From Cafeteria roenbergensis (lineage: Eukaryota > Sar > Bigyra > Bicosoecida > Cafeteriaceae), in contig VLTN01000011.1 of assembly GCA_008330645.1 (NCBI GenBank), positions 248,001 through 312,000 of the forward strand: a DNA stretch of 64,000 bases, read 5' to 3'. Below, one piece after another: positions 38,050 to 48,468 of the stretch (the stretch's first letter is position 1; every line of letters starts with the position of its first letter). The notes beneath the pieces were generated by a model. That model was not told the origin of the DNA, searched no databases, and was given only the letters and a program-made list of their open reading frames with translations. Position numbers and translations under genes: made by a program.

Positions 38050-39666
38050 ATGGCTAGGCGAGCTTTCGCCACCGGTTGCGTTCCGCGGGGCTGCCCGATT
38101 CTCGCGCGCAGGTTCCAGGACTGGTCTGCCCGGACGCCCATCGTCTCGCGATCTTTGCTCATTGCCATTGTGGGAGGCGCACTCCTCGCCTTCCTCGCTG
38201 GGATCGCTGATGTGTTCAGCAACGTCCCTATCCTGGTTCTCGGGTCGTTCCAGGTGTGGCGCCTGTTCACATACCCGCTCTTTGAGAGCAGCTTCTTCAC
38301 CCTGCTCTTCACATTGCTTTCGTTCTCTACCCAGGGCCCCAAGCTCGAGTTGCGCATGGGCAGCGCCGCCATGGCAGCGTCCGTCGCGTGAGACCGGCAG
38401 GTGATGATGCCCCGCTCCGCGAGGCCTGCCCCCCCCACCCAATGCCCACTGGATAGCTCAAACGCTACCCGGAGCCAGCGCGCCCTGACCAGTCGGAAGG
38501 CGCGGCAATCCGGCCTCGCTGGTGAGAGAGCTGCCACCGCTGCCAGCCGCGAGCCCCTGCCTCCTTCCCCTCGCGTCGCAGCGCCCTCACCGTCTTGGCC
38601 GGACTCGCGTACATCCTGTTCGCCGTCGTGCTGGCCTTCAACCCCCTCGTGCCCATGCCCGACTACCTACAGACCGGGTCGTCGGGGTTCTGGCCCATTC
38701 TCATCGGCCTCATCACTCTGGACTGCTGGGCCCAGCCGGAAGGCACCCGCCGCCTGCTGTGTTTCCCGTGTCAGATTGCCAACCGGTACTTCCCTCTCGC
38801 CTTCATCGGCCTCTTCGCCGTGATTGGGGGCGGGGTGCCTTTTGACCTCCTCGCTGGCTTTGCCGTGGCGGCCGTCAGTGAGCGAGTGCGCTGCAGCGCG
38901 CCCCCGATCGCACATCGCCTCGCCTCGCCTCGCCCATGCCGCGACGACCACCAGCCGGCAGCAGGCCCCACGCCCTCAACGGCGTTTCTCGCCAGCCCGA
39001 TACCGCGCGCTCCCCCGGTCTTGCCTCGCAGTGAGCACGTCGCGCGCCCCCTTCCCCTGCGCCGTTCCGACGGACGCCGTCGCGGCGCGTCTCGAGAACG
39101 GCCTGCTGCGCTCCCTAGCCGCCTCGCCTGGATTCGTATCGCGCGCTGCCGCAGCAGAGGCGCCTGCCTTTCACGCCCAGGCGCCGACTGGCGGCGGGGG
39201 GGGCGGGCAGCCTGCCGGGGCAGGCGCGGCCACGCCCGCGGGGAGCGGCAGACCTGCCGCCCCCCGCCCTGGCCGCAGCAACATCGCCACGCTCGGTAGC
39301 GTCTCGCGCGGAGCAGCTGCGCCGGCCCCAGCTTCCAACGCACCGTCGACCAAGGGCGCATCCAGTTTCGCGGGAGCGGGCAGGTCGCTCGGAGGCAGCG
39401 GCGGCGGGAAAACTACCACGGTGCTCCCCCCGTCGAGCGGCGCAGCGGCGGGCGGGATGACGGACAAGGAGGCTGCGCGCCAGGCGCGCTTGGCTGCAAT
39501 GGGCGGAGCCCCTGCAGCTGCACCCGCCTCCGCGTCGGGCATTCGCGACAACGTTGGGGTGCTCGAGGCCATGGGTTTTGATGCAGAGCGCGCTCGTGAT
39601 GCACTCGTGGCTTGCGATGGCGATGTGTCGCGGGCTGCGGCCTTGCTTACCCAGTCGGCTGTGTAA
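38050..39666 (+). CDS. UBAC2-like rhomboid pseudoprotease with UBA domain
   Basis: Multi-pass ER membrane protein of the UBAC2 type, which links rhomboid-like membrane domains to ubiquitin in ER-associated degradation and lipid-droplet control. Three exons: 38050-38387, 38582-38877 and 39032-39666 (phases 2, 1), giving 422 residues. Membrane segments: LLIAIVGGALLAFLAGIADV, SFFTLLFTLLSF, TVLAGLAYILFAVVLAF, FWPILIGLITLDCW, FPLAFIGLFAVIGG and LLAGFAVA. FQVWRLFTYPLFESSFFTLL is the typical rhomboid L1 region. Residues 145-148 read GSSG, the rhomboid catalytic G-x-S-G, but the later helix has FDLLAG where active proteases have His. A disordered Gly/Ala linker leads to a UBA domain at about 385-421 (VGVLEAMGFDAERARDALVA). 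Human UBAC2 is somewhat shorter. The first ATG of the frame was used. Confidence 0.87.
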
Positions 39667-40101
39667 ATGCGTGCGTGCGTGTGAATGCGCGTCTGCGGCT
39701 CTCCTGCGCCATCAATGCACTCCTGCTTGCCTCGCCCATTCTCCGGCATTGCAATTGCGCGCGGACCCCCCGGGCAGGGCACCAACGGTTGCTTGCGCAT
39801 GCACGCGCGTGCATGCGCGCGCGTGCGTGTCAGCGGTGGCTCGTCTCGAGTGACGAGGTGGCGAAAGGCTGGTAGACGTCCGGGGGGTTTCAACAAGCGC
39901 AGCAGCAGACGGCGCAAAACTCAAGGGCTGACACGAGCGCGAGCCCGTCTCGGCAACGAAATCAAAACGCACTGTGAACCCTCGGGGGGTGGAGGGGGGG
40001 TGAAGCCCATCATGAGCTGGCTGCCGCCCCTTGGTGATAATTTGGCCGAGCCACGTCACCAGCGAGCCGTGTGCAACGGTCAAATCTTGCTGGCTGCGCG
40101 C
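39667..40101. other. Convergent 3' interval
   Basis: Lies between two stop codons and holds 3' UTR sequence for both genes. It includes TGCGTGCGTGTG-type runs and a purine-pyrimidine alternating tract. No gene is supported. Confidence 0.6.
39797..39833. repeat. Alternating purine-pyrimidine (Z-DNA-prone) tract
   Basis: GCGCATGCACGCGCGTGCAT and the bases that follow alternate purine and pyrimidine with hardly a break, rich in CG/TG steps. It lies between two convergent genes, where transcription-driven supercoiling is expected. Confidence 0.7.
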
Positions 40102-43100
40102 TCACTCGTCGTCACCTCCCTGACCTTCGCCAAAGGGGTCGCTGTCCGCGCCGTCGCGGCCACGAAAGGCGGGGTGGTGCCTGGCAACCTGGGGCGAGGC
40201 CGGCGCCTCCCGCCTGCTGCCAGGCGAGCGAGACACGTTGCTTCGCGCGGACCTGCTGCTGGCCGACATGGGCGAGCGGGCGCCGGAGCTGCGGGCAGAG
40301 CCGAGCCCGAGGCGACGCCGCCGACTCGCCTCCAACGCTTCGCGGCGTCGGCGGCGCGCCTCCAGCGCAGCGGATCCCGTGGGGCTGCCTGCCCCAGACG
40401 CGGACGGCGGCCTGGCACCGGCGGACGAAGCCGGACTGGGGGGGCGCCCGCTGCCAGCGCTCTCGCGGGAGCGACTCAAGGCCGCCGCTGGCGAGAGCGC
40501 CCGGCTGCGGAGCGCGGCAGCCGCAGCTGCCGAGGCCAGGCGCGCGTCGCGGTGAAGCGGCGCCCGGCCGCTCCGCTGCCTGGAAGGGGTGAGCGCTGGC
40601 GACGCCGAGCGGGCCGGCCGCCGTGGGGGCGGGGAGCTCGACTCCTCGCGAGGCACGCGCCCCGCAGTCAGGGCGCGAGCAGATCGGCTGCTTGCTCTGC
40701 CCGGGTTCATGGGACGACGCAGACTGCCGGGAGCGCGCGCCCTTCCGGCCCCTCGTCGGCCGTCGCCACCGCCTGCCCCTCCCATGAAGTCAGCCAGCGA
40801 TGGCATGGCTCTGTGAGGCAGGGCCTCTGACTCGGACGCTGCGACGGACGCGCTGCGCGGCTCCTTTCCGGGGGAGGCGCCAGTGACGGCCTGCCGCGGG
40901 CCGCGGCGGGACCCTCCCACAAGACTGGCAGGGTCCAGCCCTACCCGGGGCGTCGTCGCGCCCTCTGCCGCCGTGACCCCCCCCTGGTCTCCCCCCTCGA
41001 GCTCGGAGCGACTGGTGTCGCTTCCCCAGCGGCGGCGGCGGCGGCGGCGGCGCGGAACGGTGGGCGCGGCCTGCTCGTCCGTCTGGCCCGCGGGCCCGGC
41101 ACCTCGAGGGGACGCAGGCACGGCATCGGCTGCGGAGTTGGGGGGCGTGGTTGGCCCTGCCGGACTGGCGCTGGCCCCGTGTGTGGGGGCGGACCCGGAC
41201 GACGCACCGGCGCTGGCAGGGCTGACCGGGGAGACAGGGCCCACGGGCGCGCCGCCTCGCGAATCTGTCTCAGCCGCCGCGCCGGCTGCACGCGCGACCT
41301 GGTTCACCGCGCTGCGTGGAGCGACATCGGGTAGGTCTCCGCGGCTGCTCTGGGGGCTCTGCGGCGCCGATGCTGCTGCCGCATCGCCAGGCGACGCGCC
41401 CGGGCTTTGCAGCCGGCCGAGCGGCCGGCTGTAGGGCGACGTCCGTGCCTGGTGCAGTGGGAGGTGCGGTGGGGGGGGAGGGGCGGTGAAGGCAGGGGGC
41501 GAAGCCCGCTGGTCTGCGGGGCGGCCACGAGGGGCAGTCTCGTCGCCGTCCCGCTCTGGAAGTGTTGGGGAGGGCGGAGATCCGGTGCTTGGGCCGCTGG
41601 AGTCTGCAATCGGAGACGCGGCCACGCCGTGTGGCTCTGCCAGGCGCTCTGCGGGCGGGCTGGGAGGAGGGAACGAGCCATCGCTTGATGGGGACTTCGG
41701 AGCAACCGCCACCGCAGCGTCCGGCAGAGCCTCAGGGGTGGTTGCCGTGCTAAATTTTGCGTCGGCCTCGCCGGTGACAGCGTTGGGGCCCTCCTCGCTG
41801 TCATCCCCATCGCTCCCCATATCGTGTCCGTCGCTTGCTGCTGCAGCAGCAGCTGCTGCTACAACAGGTGGCTCAGGCGCTTCGGCCGGTGGCGAGGGCT
41901 GCCCCGACGACTGGGCATCCCGAGGGGAGTCACCCTGCCCTGCCCCCGTGGGGCCAAGCCCCATGGAGTCACGATCGAGGCGGCCTCCACTCTCGACCAC
42001 GCTCAGAGGAAGCGGCAAGTCCGCCGACTGCTCGCCCTCAATCGGCGAATAGGAGCTTGAAGCCGCGCTTGCGCTTCGAGACTCGCGATCCCAGGCATGC
42101 TCAGCCCGGGGGGGGCTCTCAGGCCACTCTTCCCCCCCGTCGGAACCCTCCTGCGCGTCGGTGCCGTGCATCGCTGCGGCGTGGTTTCGCCACTCGTCAG
42201 CGGTCGCTCTCGCTTCGTCACGCTCTGCCGCTGCGCTCTCTGCCGCAGCGCGCCACTCCAGCGCTCTGTCTGTGGCCAAGTCTCTTGCCTCCTCTGCTGC
42301 TTGCAGCGCTGCCGCTGCCGCCTCGACGTCGGCCTCGAGCTGAGCGACTCGCGCGCCCGCGTCCGCCGCCTCCTGCATAGCGGCCTCTGCCTGCGCAGCA
42401 GACGCCTCCAGGTCTGCTTGCACGCGCTCCAACTCTGACCGCACTTTCTCCAGCGCTGCTTCCGCCAAGGCTGCCTTCTCTGACGCAGCCTTCGCCCCGG
42501 CTTCCAGCTCTGCCGTCCGCGAGGCCGCCTCGCTGGCGTCTTGTCGCGCTTGTTTGAGCTGCGCCTCCGCCGCTGCAGCCGCCCGGGCTGCAGCTGTCGC
42601 CGCCTCAGAGCCCTGCCCGACTCTGTCCACGATGCAGCGGACGAGCCGCTCCGCCTCCGATGCCAAGGCCTCCTCTGAAGCAGCTGGAGCCGACCCCTCG
42701 TCGCTGGAGTGGGAGCGATCCCCGTGCCCCCCCGCAGCCACGTCCGCTCCCGATGCTGCCGCCTGCCGCGGGGATTCCCCAACTCCCCGAGGCGCAAAGC
42801 GGGTGCGGGAGGCGCCCTCGGCACAGCCGTCCGGCCAGAAGACGCTTGTCTCGCCGTGCTCGGCCCCTGCTGGTCCCGAAGGCGCCGCAAGCCGCGCAGC
42901 GCCGTCCGGGGCCGACGACAAGGTGCTCGACTCGCAGGGCCGCCCGTCGCCTGCCTCTGCACCAGCCATGCCCGAGGCACCAGAGCCGGCAGCCAAGTCA
43001 CCGGCTGAGCGTGACGCGTCGAATGCGTAGTACCAGCCCGCTCGCGCAGCGCCCTGGGCTTCGTCAGCGGCGTCTACATCGCTCGCACCGGCGCCGCGTG

Positions 43101-46100
43101 CGATGTCAGAGCGGTCGCGCGGAGCGTCGCTGGCGCTGCCGAGCGCCTCTTCCGCTGTGCTACCCAGCGGCACGAGCACCCATCCCTGGTGCAGAGCCAT
43201 CGGCCGATTGGTCCAGCGGGTCTCCCCCGTGTAAGGGTGACGGAAACACCAGCTCTGCGCCTCCTCCTCCCAGACCTCCTCCCACCCGTCTGGCAGGGGC
43301 CACCAGCCGTCCGCGCCTTCCTCCGTCCCGGGCGGCGCGCCCGCACTCGCCGGCTCGCGCGCATTGGCTGCAGCGCCCTCCTCTGCAGCGGACTCGCCTC
43401 TGGCACCAGAGCCGGCGCCCGCCGCCGCTCGGCTGCCCAGGGCAGGCACCTGCTGGGGCGTGAAGGCGGCGCCCTCTTCCCATGCCTCGAGCGCACCCCT
43501 CTGGCGGTGCTCCGGCTGGCCACGGAACGCTGCCATTCCCGCGGGGCCCGCCTCGTCCCGCAGCGCCTCCACCACCTGCTCCAGCGCGAGCCTCGCAGCG
43601 CCCCCCCTTCGCCTTGCTTCCGCTAGCTGCTGCGCCGCCGCGTCGCTCTCCCGCCTGGCCGCCTCTGCCTCGGACTCTGCCTCGGCCCGTCGTTGCTCTG
43701 CCGTACGCAGCGCCGCCTCCAGCCCCGCTGCACGCGCACCAGCGGTGGACGACGCGGCCTTGGCCCGCTCGGCTGTGAGGCGCTCCTGGAGGCTGTCGGC
43801 GGCCGCCTCGGCAGCCGCGAGCCGAGTTCGCACCGCCTCCGCCTCGGCACGAGCCCGCACCAGCTCGGCCTCAACCACTTCGGTGCGCAGTCTCGCTTCC
43901 GCTTCCCTGTGTGAGGCGCGCTGGGCGGCAGCTTGAGCCGCCTCTGCCGCTTCGCGGGCAGCTCGAAGCCCCTCCATCTCGCCCGCAGCGCCTCGGCTGC
44001 CTGCACCGGTGCTGCCCGGCTCACCGCTGCCGGAGACCAGTTGCCGCCGCCGCCTCCCTCGCCGCGCGGCGCTGGCATCTGTGTCAGGGTTGCCAGCCCA
44101 GCCGCTCGCCCCCGTGCCGTCGCGCTCCTCGTCCGACTCGGCCGTGGAGGAAGAGTCTGCCGTGGACGAGGAGTCTGCGTCGTCCATAAGCAGCTGCCTG
44201 GCGACCGGGCGCTGTCCCGTTGAGTCCTCGAAGGACCCCACTGGTGCCCCGTCTCGGCCCTCACCCGGCTCTGCTGCCACGGGGCTGGCAGCGGCCGACT
44301 CTCGGGCCGAGAGTCGCGCTCGAAGCGAGTCAGCCTCGGTCTCTGCCTGAGCTGCCCGCCGCTCCGCTTGGTCGGCTCTGCGCTCTGCCTCCGCCACAGA
44401 CGTCAGCGCAGTCGCTGCTGCCTCCCTGCGCTGCGCAGCTGACTCTGCCAGGCTGTCCTCGAGCTCGGCCACCTTGGCCTCCAGCTCTGCCTGGTGTGCC
44501 TTCCACCGGTCCGAGGCGGCCGAGAGCGCTTCCGAGAGCGTCCTTTCCTCCTCCGCTGCCTCCTCGGCACGCCTCACAGAGGCTTCGAGCTCGGCTCTGC
44601 CGGAGCGGGCCTCTTCTGCCTCCAGCTCTGCGGCCTCGGCCCTGGCCAGCAGGTCCGCCCTCGCTGCCGCCATGTCTGCCGCCTCGCTGCGAGCCGCTGC
44701 GGCCTCCTCCGCCGCCTCCGTCGCCATCGCTCGAGCTGCCGCCGCCTCCGCCTCTGCCCGGTGCACTGCCTCCTCCGCCTCGGCCAGCCGCTCGTCCGCC
44801 TCCCCGAGCGACGCCTCCAGCCAGGCCACGCGCTTCGCCTGGCCGTCGTCCGTTGCCTCTGCAGCGCTGAGGGCGTCTCTCAGCTTCGCGGCCTCGCGCT
44901 CGGCCTCCTGAGCGCGCTGCTCTGCGTCCGCCCGTGCTGCCTCGGCCGCCCGCAGCGACTCGGACCACTGCTCCACGATGGCAGCGTTGGCCGCCTCCGT
45001 TCTGCTTGCCAGGTCTGCCCGGCGCTCTGCCTCGGCAGCCCTAGCCTCAGCCTCGGCCTCGCGCTCTGCTGCCTGCGCCGCCGCCCTCTCGGCCTCCTCC
45101 GCGCGCGCCTCGCTGGCAGCGGCCTCCGCTCGGGCTGCCTCCAACGCCGGCTGGCCCAGCCTCGCCTCCTCCTCCCGCGCGGCCCGGAGCGCCTCGAGCG
45201 CCTCTGCGGTTTCGCCGAGACTTGCCTGGGCTTCCGTCAGCTCCGCGGAGAGCCTCTCCGCGTCCTGCTGTGCGGTCTCTGCGCGGAGCTCTGCAGCGTC
45301 GAGATCTTTTCGAAGCTCTGCCAGCTCTTGTGCCTGGGCCTGGAGACGGCCCCGGCCCGCGCCCTGGTCCTCCTCGCCGTTGTCGCTCCCGGCGAACCGA
45401 CCCTCGGACCTTGCCTCGTGCTGGCGCAAAGCGTGCGCATCGGGGGCGGCTCCGGCGCTCTCGCTGCCGGGCTTGCAAGTGCCCGTGCGAATCGCTTCTG
45501 CGAGCTCTGCCTCGGCTGCGTCGCGGGCGGCCTCAAGCTCAGCCACGTACGCAGAGCCGGGCCCCGCCTTGGCCGCCTCGTCCGCCTCTGCGGCACGCCT
45601 CTCAGCGGCGGCGGCTCGCCTGCGGAGGTCGCCCCGCTCCTCCTCCCAGCGCTGAAGCTCGCCCAGCAGGGCGGACTGGCTTGTGCTCAGGGCCTGGCGC
45701 AGCGCGGCAACCTGGCGGCGGAGGGAGAGGACGTCGGCGGCAGAGCCAGGGGTGGATCCCAGCTGACTGGCCGGTGACGGCCCGGCGCTGGGAGCCTTGT
45801 CGTGCTCGTCGCCGCCTCCGGGGGTGCGAAGCACATGGCCTGGGTGGGCGATGCTGCCGGCGGCAGATGCTGGCGATGCCGGTCCGCTGGCAGGATCTGC
45901 AGAGCCGAAGCGCCGCATCGTCGCCGGACTGAGCGGCAAAGCGCCGCCGCTGCCGCGCTCGGGCTCATCCCGGATACCTCCCGTTGACAGCGAGAACCGC
46001 TCTGGCGAGGCAGCTGCGTGCGCCACGGCGCCGCCGCGGCCGGGGGTCGACCGTCCAGTGGGTTCCTGGTGGCGGGGCCCGCTGCTGCTGGCGAGGGTCC

Positions 46101-48468
46101 CGCCGTCGGCAGCCGCGGAGGCAGCGGAGCGTGGTGCGGCCGCGGCCTGGCGGTCGGCTGGCGGTCGGAGGGCCTCGAAGTCCGCGCTGGGCCATCGACC
46201 GGCGCCCGGCTCTGCCAGTGCCGGGGAGTCAGGCGGGGAACTTGCCCCGAGCGAGCGAAGGGCCCGCGTCGTCAGCGGCACCGAGGGGCGCTGCTGCTGC
46301 TGCTGCTGCTGTGCGTGGCTGGCCGGGAGGGCGGAGCTGGCATGAAGACCAGCAGAGCTCGCGCCAATCGCAGCGCCTGCTGGTGCCCGACGAGCGTCCG
46401 CAGCGACAGACGGCTGCCTGGCCTTGGACGGAGCGGCACCGCCACGAGCATGCCTCGCGGGCGCTTCTGCCCCCACTGGGAGCGACACCCTCGCTCGTCG
46501 GGCAGTCGGGCCGGAGGCGGCTGCCCAGCCACTGCTGCCGAGACCCCCCGTCCCCGGAAGGCTCGCCAGCGGCCCGCCCGCCTGCCAGGCGTGGTCCTCA
46601 GAGGCCCCACCGATGCCGGTTGCAGAGGCCAGCGGGCCGCCACTCGCGATCATGCTCCGAGCCGCTTCCGGCCTCCCCTGGCGACCGCCTGCGCCCCCCA
46701 CCGACGGGCTCCTGAGGCCAGCGAACGCGTGAGGCGTGCTCCAGTGACGGCCACGCGGGCCCCCCGCGATAGGAGAGGGCACTCCAGCGGGCAGGGCCGC
46801 CCAGGACTGCGGGCCGTGACCGATCGCTGCCGCTGTGGCGCCTTCGGACTCTGACCCGCTGGAAGGATCGGGCGCTCCCCCTCCCGCCCCGTGCGCTGCT
46901 GACCCGACGCCCGCAGCAGCCTCTGCCCCTGCGCCCGACGCGGCAGGGCGGGCTCGCGCCCCTGACAGGCTCCTCACCGGTCGGGCTGGCTTCGGCTGCC
47001 CCGCCACAGACGACGGAAGGGCCGCTGATGACGACGACGACGAGAGCGCTGCTGCCGCCAGCGGAGCCGCCGCCGCCCCCCTCCTGGCCTCGTTGTCCGC
47101 CGCCCGGCGCACCCTTCCAGGCGTGCGCCCCGAAGCACTCAACGCTCCCCCAACTCGGGGCGCGCGATTGGCCGCCGGCGTCGACAACTGCTGCCACCCG
47201 CTCAGCGCCTGCGACTGCGAGCGGCGAGGCTCTCCGGCTCTGCCAGGATACTCAAGTGACAGATCGAGCCGGGAAGGACTGGATTCGCCCCCGCGCAGCT
47301 GCTCAGGCGACGCCGACCTGTTCCCCGCTCGCCTCCCACGACGCTGCCTCCGGTCCCAGCTGCCGCGGCGACGGCTGCCGCCGCTGGCAACACGCTCGTC
47401 CTCGTCGTCATCCGACCCCGCTTCCGCCTGGCGGCGTCGACGGCTGCTTCGCCTCGACCGGCGCGCCTCCCCGCGCAGCGGCGACGAGCGCGGCCGTTCA
47501 GGGTGCCCCCATCCGACGGAGCCGTCGCTGGGGCCGTCGCCGTCGCCGGAGCCGCGGCTGTCGGCGCTCGAAGCTCGGGCGGTGCTCCGCGTGCCGCGGA
47601 ACGAGTCTTGGGCCACGTTCTCGCCGCCGTCCAGCCGGTCGCTCATACCGGACGGCACTTTGCTGCCGGTGGTGGGGCGTCGCTGCGACGCTGAAGCGTC
47701 GCGGCCGCGAATGGGCGACTCGCGGCCGCGGTCGGCGCCGCCACCGCCTCTGGCGTGCCGGCGCGTGCTGCGTCGCTCCCCGTCGTCACGGTCCGCTGCT
47801 CTGCCTCGCTCCTGCCTTCGGTTCCCACTGCTCTTCCGCAAAGGGGACTCGGCCCTGGAGCGCCCGTGGCGGGCTCGGCCGGTGCCAGAAGACGCCCGAC
47901 GCGGCTCCGATGCGTCCGCTCGAGCGCGGTGACGGCTGCGGCTGCCGCGGGTCGATTGTCTTCTGGACTCATGCCTCTCCCACGACCTGTCGCTGGTGCT
48001 GTTGTGGTCCGACGAGCTGCCGTCCCAGTCGCTGGGGCGGGTCACGGACCGGTCGGGGTCGACGGGGCGGCGGCTGGCTTGCTGCGGCGCCCTGGCCTGG
48101 GCTCGGTGCGCTCTGCCGGAGCTTCCGCTTCGTCCCTCGGCCCCGCTGGAGTCCGACCCGTCCGATGTCTCAGCCGCTGTCGAGGCGCGGGCTGCCGCCT
48201 GGCGGCCGGGGGCGGCGCTGCTGACCGAACGGGCTGTCGCGGCTGGCGCCGATGGCGCTTCGAGGGGCAGCAGCTGGTCCCGCGACGGGTGCTCCCTGGG
48301 ACGGTGTGCCGGGGCCTGCGTGCGCCCTTGAGCTGCGGCCTCCTCACCAGCGGCTAGGAAGTCCGCCAGGGTTGGTGCTGTGCCGCTCTCGGCGTCCGGG
48401 CTGAACAAGCCGCCCGACGGTCCTGGAGGGGACTGGGCCAGCGCCTTGAGACGAGAGCGCACGCGCAT
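40102..48468 (-). CDS. Giant coiled-coil protein with an internal WW domain
   Basis: A single 8.4-kb frame, 2,788 residues, from the ATG at 48468 (MRVRSRLKALAQSPPGP). Residues 1-400 are Ser/Arg-rich with RS and SR pairs; 400-900 are Gly/Ala/Ser with a seven-Gln run (CTG repeat at 46291-46311). A long Ala/Glu coiled coil spans about 905-1620. A WW domain lies at about 1720-1760: LPDGWEEVWEEEAQSWCF, then HPYTGETRWTNRP, with both Trp residues and the final Pro. A second coiled coil spans about 1940-2105. The tail is Ser/Pro-rich and contains SLADFM, echoing TLADFL near the start. WW domains bind Pro-rich motifs. Large WW/coiled-coil proteins include CEP164 of the ciliary transition zone, where the WW is N-terminal. 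Splicing factors also pair WW with SR sequence, but no FF domain is seen. Function is not assigned. Confidence 0.72.
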   Translation of the reverse strand: MRVRSRLKALAQSPPGPSGGLFSPDAESGTAPTLADFLAAGEEAAAQGRTQAPAHRPREHPSRDQLLPLEAPSAPAATARSVSSAAPGRQAAARASTAAETSDGSDSSGAEGRSGSSGRAHRAQARAPQQASRRPVDPDRSVTRPSDWDGSSSDHNSTSDRSWERHESRRQSTRGSRSRHRARADASEPRRASSGTGRARHGRSRAESPLRKSSGNRRQERGRAADRDDGERRSTRRHARGGGGADRGRESPIRGRDASASQRRPTTGSKVPSGMSDRLDGGENVAQDSFRGTRSTARASSADSRGSGDGDGPSDGSVGWGHPERPRSSPLRGEARRSRRSSRRRRQAEAGSDDDEDERVASGGSRRRGSWDRRQRRGRRAGNRSASPEQLRGGESSPSRLDLSLEYPGRAGEPRRSQSQALSGWQQLSTPAANRAPRVGGALSASGRTPGRVRRAADNEARRGAAAAPLAAAALSSSSSSAALPSSVAGQPKPARPVRSLSGARARPAASGAGAEAAAGVGSAAHGAGGGAPDPSSGSESEGATAAAIGHGPQSWAALPAGVPSPIAGGPRGRHWSTPHAFAGLRSPSVGGAGGRQGRPEAARSMIASGGPLASATGIGGASEDHAWQAGGPLASLPGTGGLGSSGWAAASGPTARRARVSLPVGAEAPARHARGGAAPSKARQPSVAADARRAPAGAAIGASSAGLHASSALPASHAQQQQQQQRPSVPLTTRALRSLGASSPPDSPALAEPGAGRWPSADFEALRPPADRQAAAAPRSAASAAADGGTLASSSGPRHQEPTGRSTPGRGGAVAHAAASPERFSLSTGGIRDEPERGSGGALPLSPATMRRFGSADPASGPASPASAAGSIAHPGHVLRTPGGGDEHDKAPSAGPSPASQLGSTPGSAADVLSLRRQVAALRQALSTSQSALLGELQRWEEERGDLRRRAAAAERRAAEADEAAKAGPGSAYVAELEAARDAAEAELAEAIRTGTCKPGSESAGAAPDAHALRQHEARSEGRFAGSDNGEEDQGAGRGRLQAQAQELAELRKDLDAAELRAETAQQDAERLSAELTEAQASLGETAEALEALRAAREEEARLGQPALEAARAEAAASEARAEEAERAAAQAAEREAEAEARAAEAERRADLASRTEAANAAIVEQWSESLRAAEAARADAEQRAQEAEREAAKLRDALSAAEATDDGQAKRVAWLEASLGEADERLAEAEEAVHRAEAEAAAARAMATEAAEEAAAARSEAADMAAARADLLARAEAAELEAEEARSGRAELEASVRRAEEAAEEERTLSEALSAASDRWKAHQAELEAKVAELEDSLAESAAQRREAAATALTSVAEAERRADQAERRAAQAETEADSLRARLSARESAAASPVAAEPGEGRDGAPVGSFEDSTGQRPVARQLLMDDADSSSTADSSSTAESDEERDGTGASGWAGNPDTDASAARRGRRRRQLVSGSGEPGSTGAGSRGAAGEMEGLRAAREAAEAAQAAAQRASHREAEARLRTEVVEAELVRARAEAEAVRTRLAAAEAAADSLQERLTAERAKAASSTAGARAAGLEAALRTAEQRRAEAESEAEAARRESDAAAQQLAEARRRGGAARLALEQVVEALRDEAGPAGMAAFRGQPEHRQRGALEAWEEGAAFTPQQVPALGSRAAAGAGSGARGESAAEEGAAANAREPASAGAPPGTEEGADGWWPLPDGWEEVWEEEAQSWCFRHPYTGETRWTNRPMALHQGWVLVPLGSTAEEALGSASDAPRDRSDIARGAGASDVDAADEAQGAARAGWYYAFDASRSAGDLAAGSGASGMAGAEAGDGRPCESSTLSSAPDGAARLAAPSGPAGAEHGETSVFWPDGCAEGASRTRFAPRGVGESPRQAAASGADVAAGGHGDRSHSSDEGSAPAASEEALASEAERLVRCIVDRVGQGSEAATAAARAAAAAEAQLKQARQDASEAASRTAELEAGAKAASEKAALAEAALEKVRSELERVQADLEASAAQAEAAMQEAADAGARVAQLEADVEAAAAALQAAEEARDLATDRALEWRAAAESAAAERDEARATADEWRNHAAAMHGTDAQEGSDGGEEWPESPPRAEHAWDRESRSASAASSSYSPIEGEQSADLPLPLSVVESGGRLDRDSMGLGPTGAGQGDSPRDAQSSGQPSPPAEAPEPPVVAAAAAAAASDGHDMGSDGDDSEEGPNAVTGEADAKFSTATTPEALPDAAVAVAPKSPSSDGSFPPPSPPAERLAEPHGVAASPIADSSGPSTGSPPSPTLPERDGDETAPRGRPADQRASPPAFTAPPPPPHLPLHQARTSPYSRPLGRLQSPGASPGDAAAASAPQSPQSSRGDLPDVAPRSAVNQVARAAGAAAETDSRGGAPVGPVSPVSPASAGASSGSAPTHGASASPAGPTTPPNSAADAVPASPRGAGPAGQTDEQAAPTVPRRRRRRRRWGSDTSRSELEGGDQGGVTAAEGATTPRVGLDPASLVGGSRRGPRQAVTGASPGKEPRSASVAASESEALPHRAMPSLADFMGGAGGGDGRRGAGRARAPGSLRRPMNPGRASSRSARALTAGRVPREESSSPPPRRPARSASPALTPSRQRSGRAPLHRDARLASAAAAAALRSRALSPAAALSRSRESAGSGRPPSPASSAGARPPSASGAGSPTGSAALEARRRRREALEASRRRRLGLGSARSSGARSPMSASSRSARSNVSRSPGSRREAPASPQVARHHPAFRGRDGADSDPFGEGQGGDDE

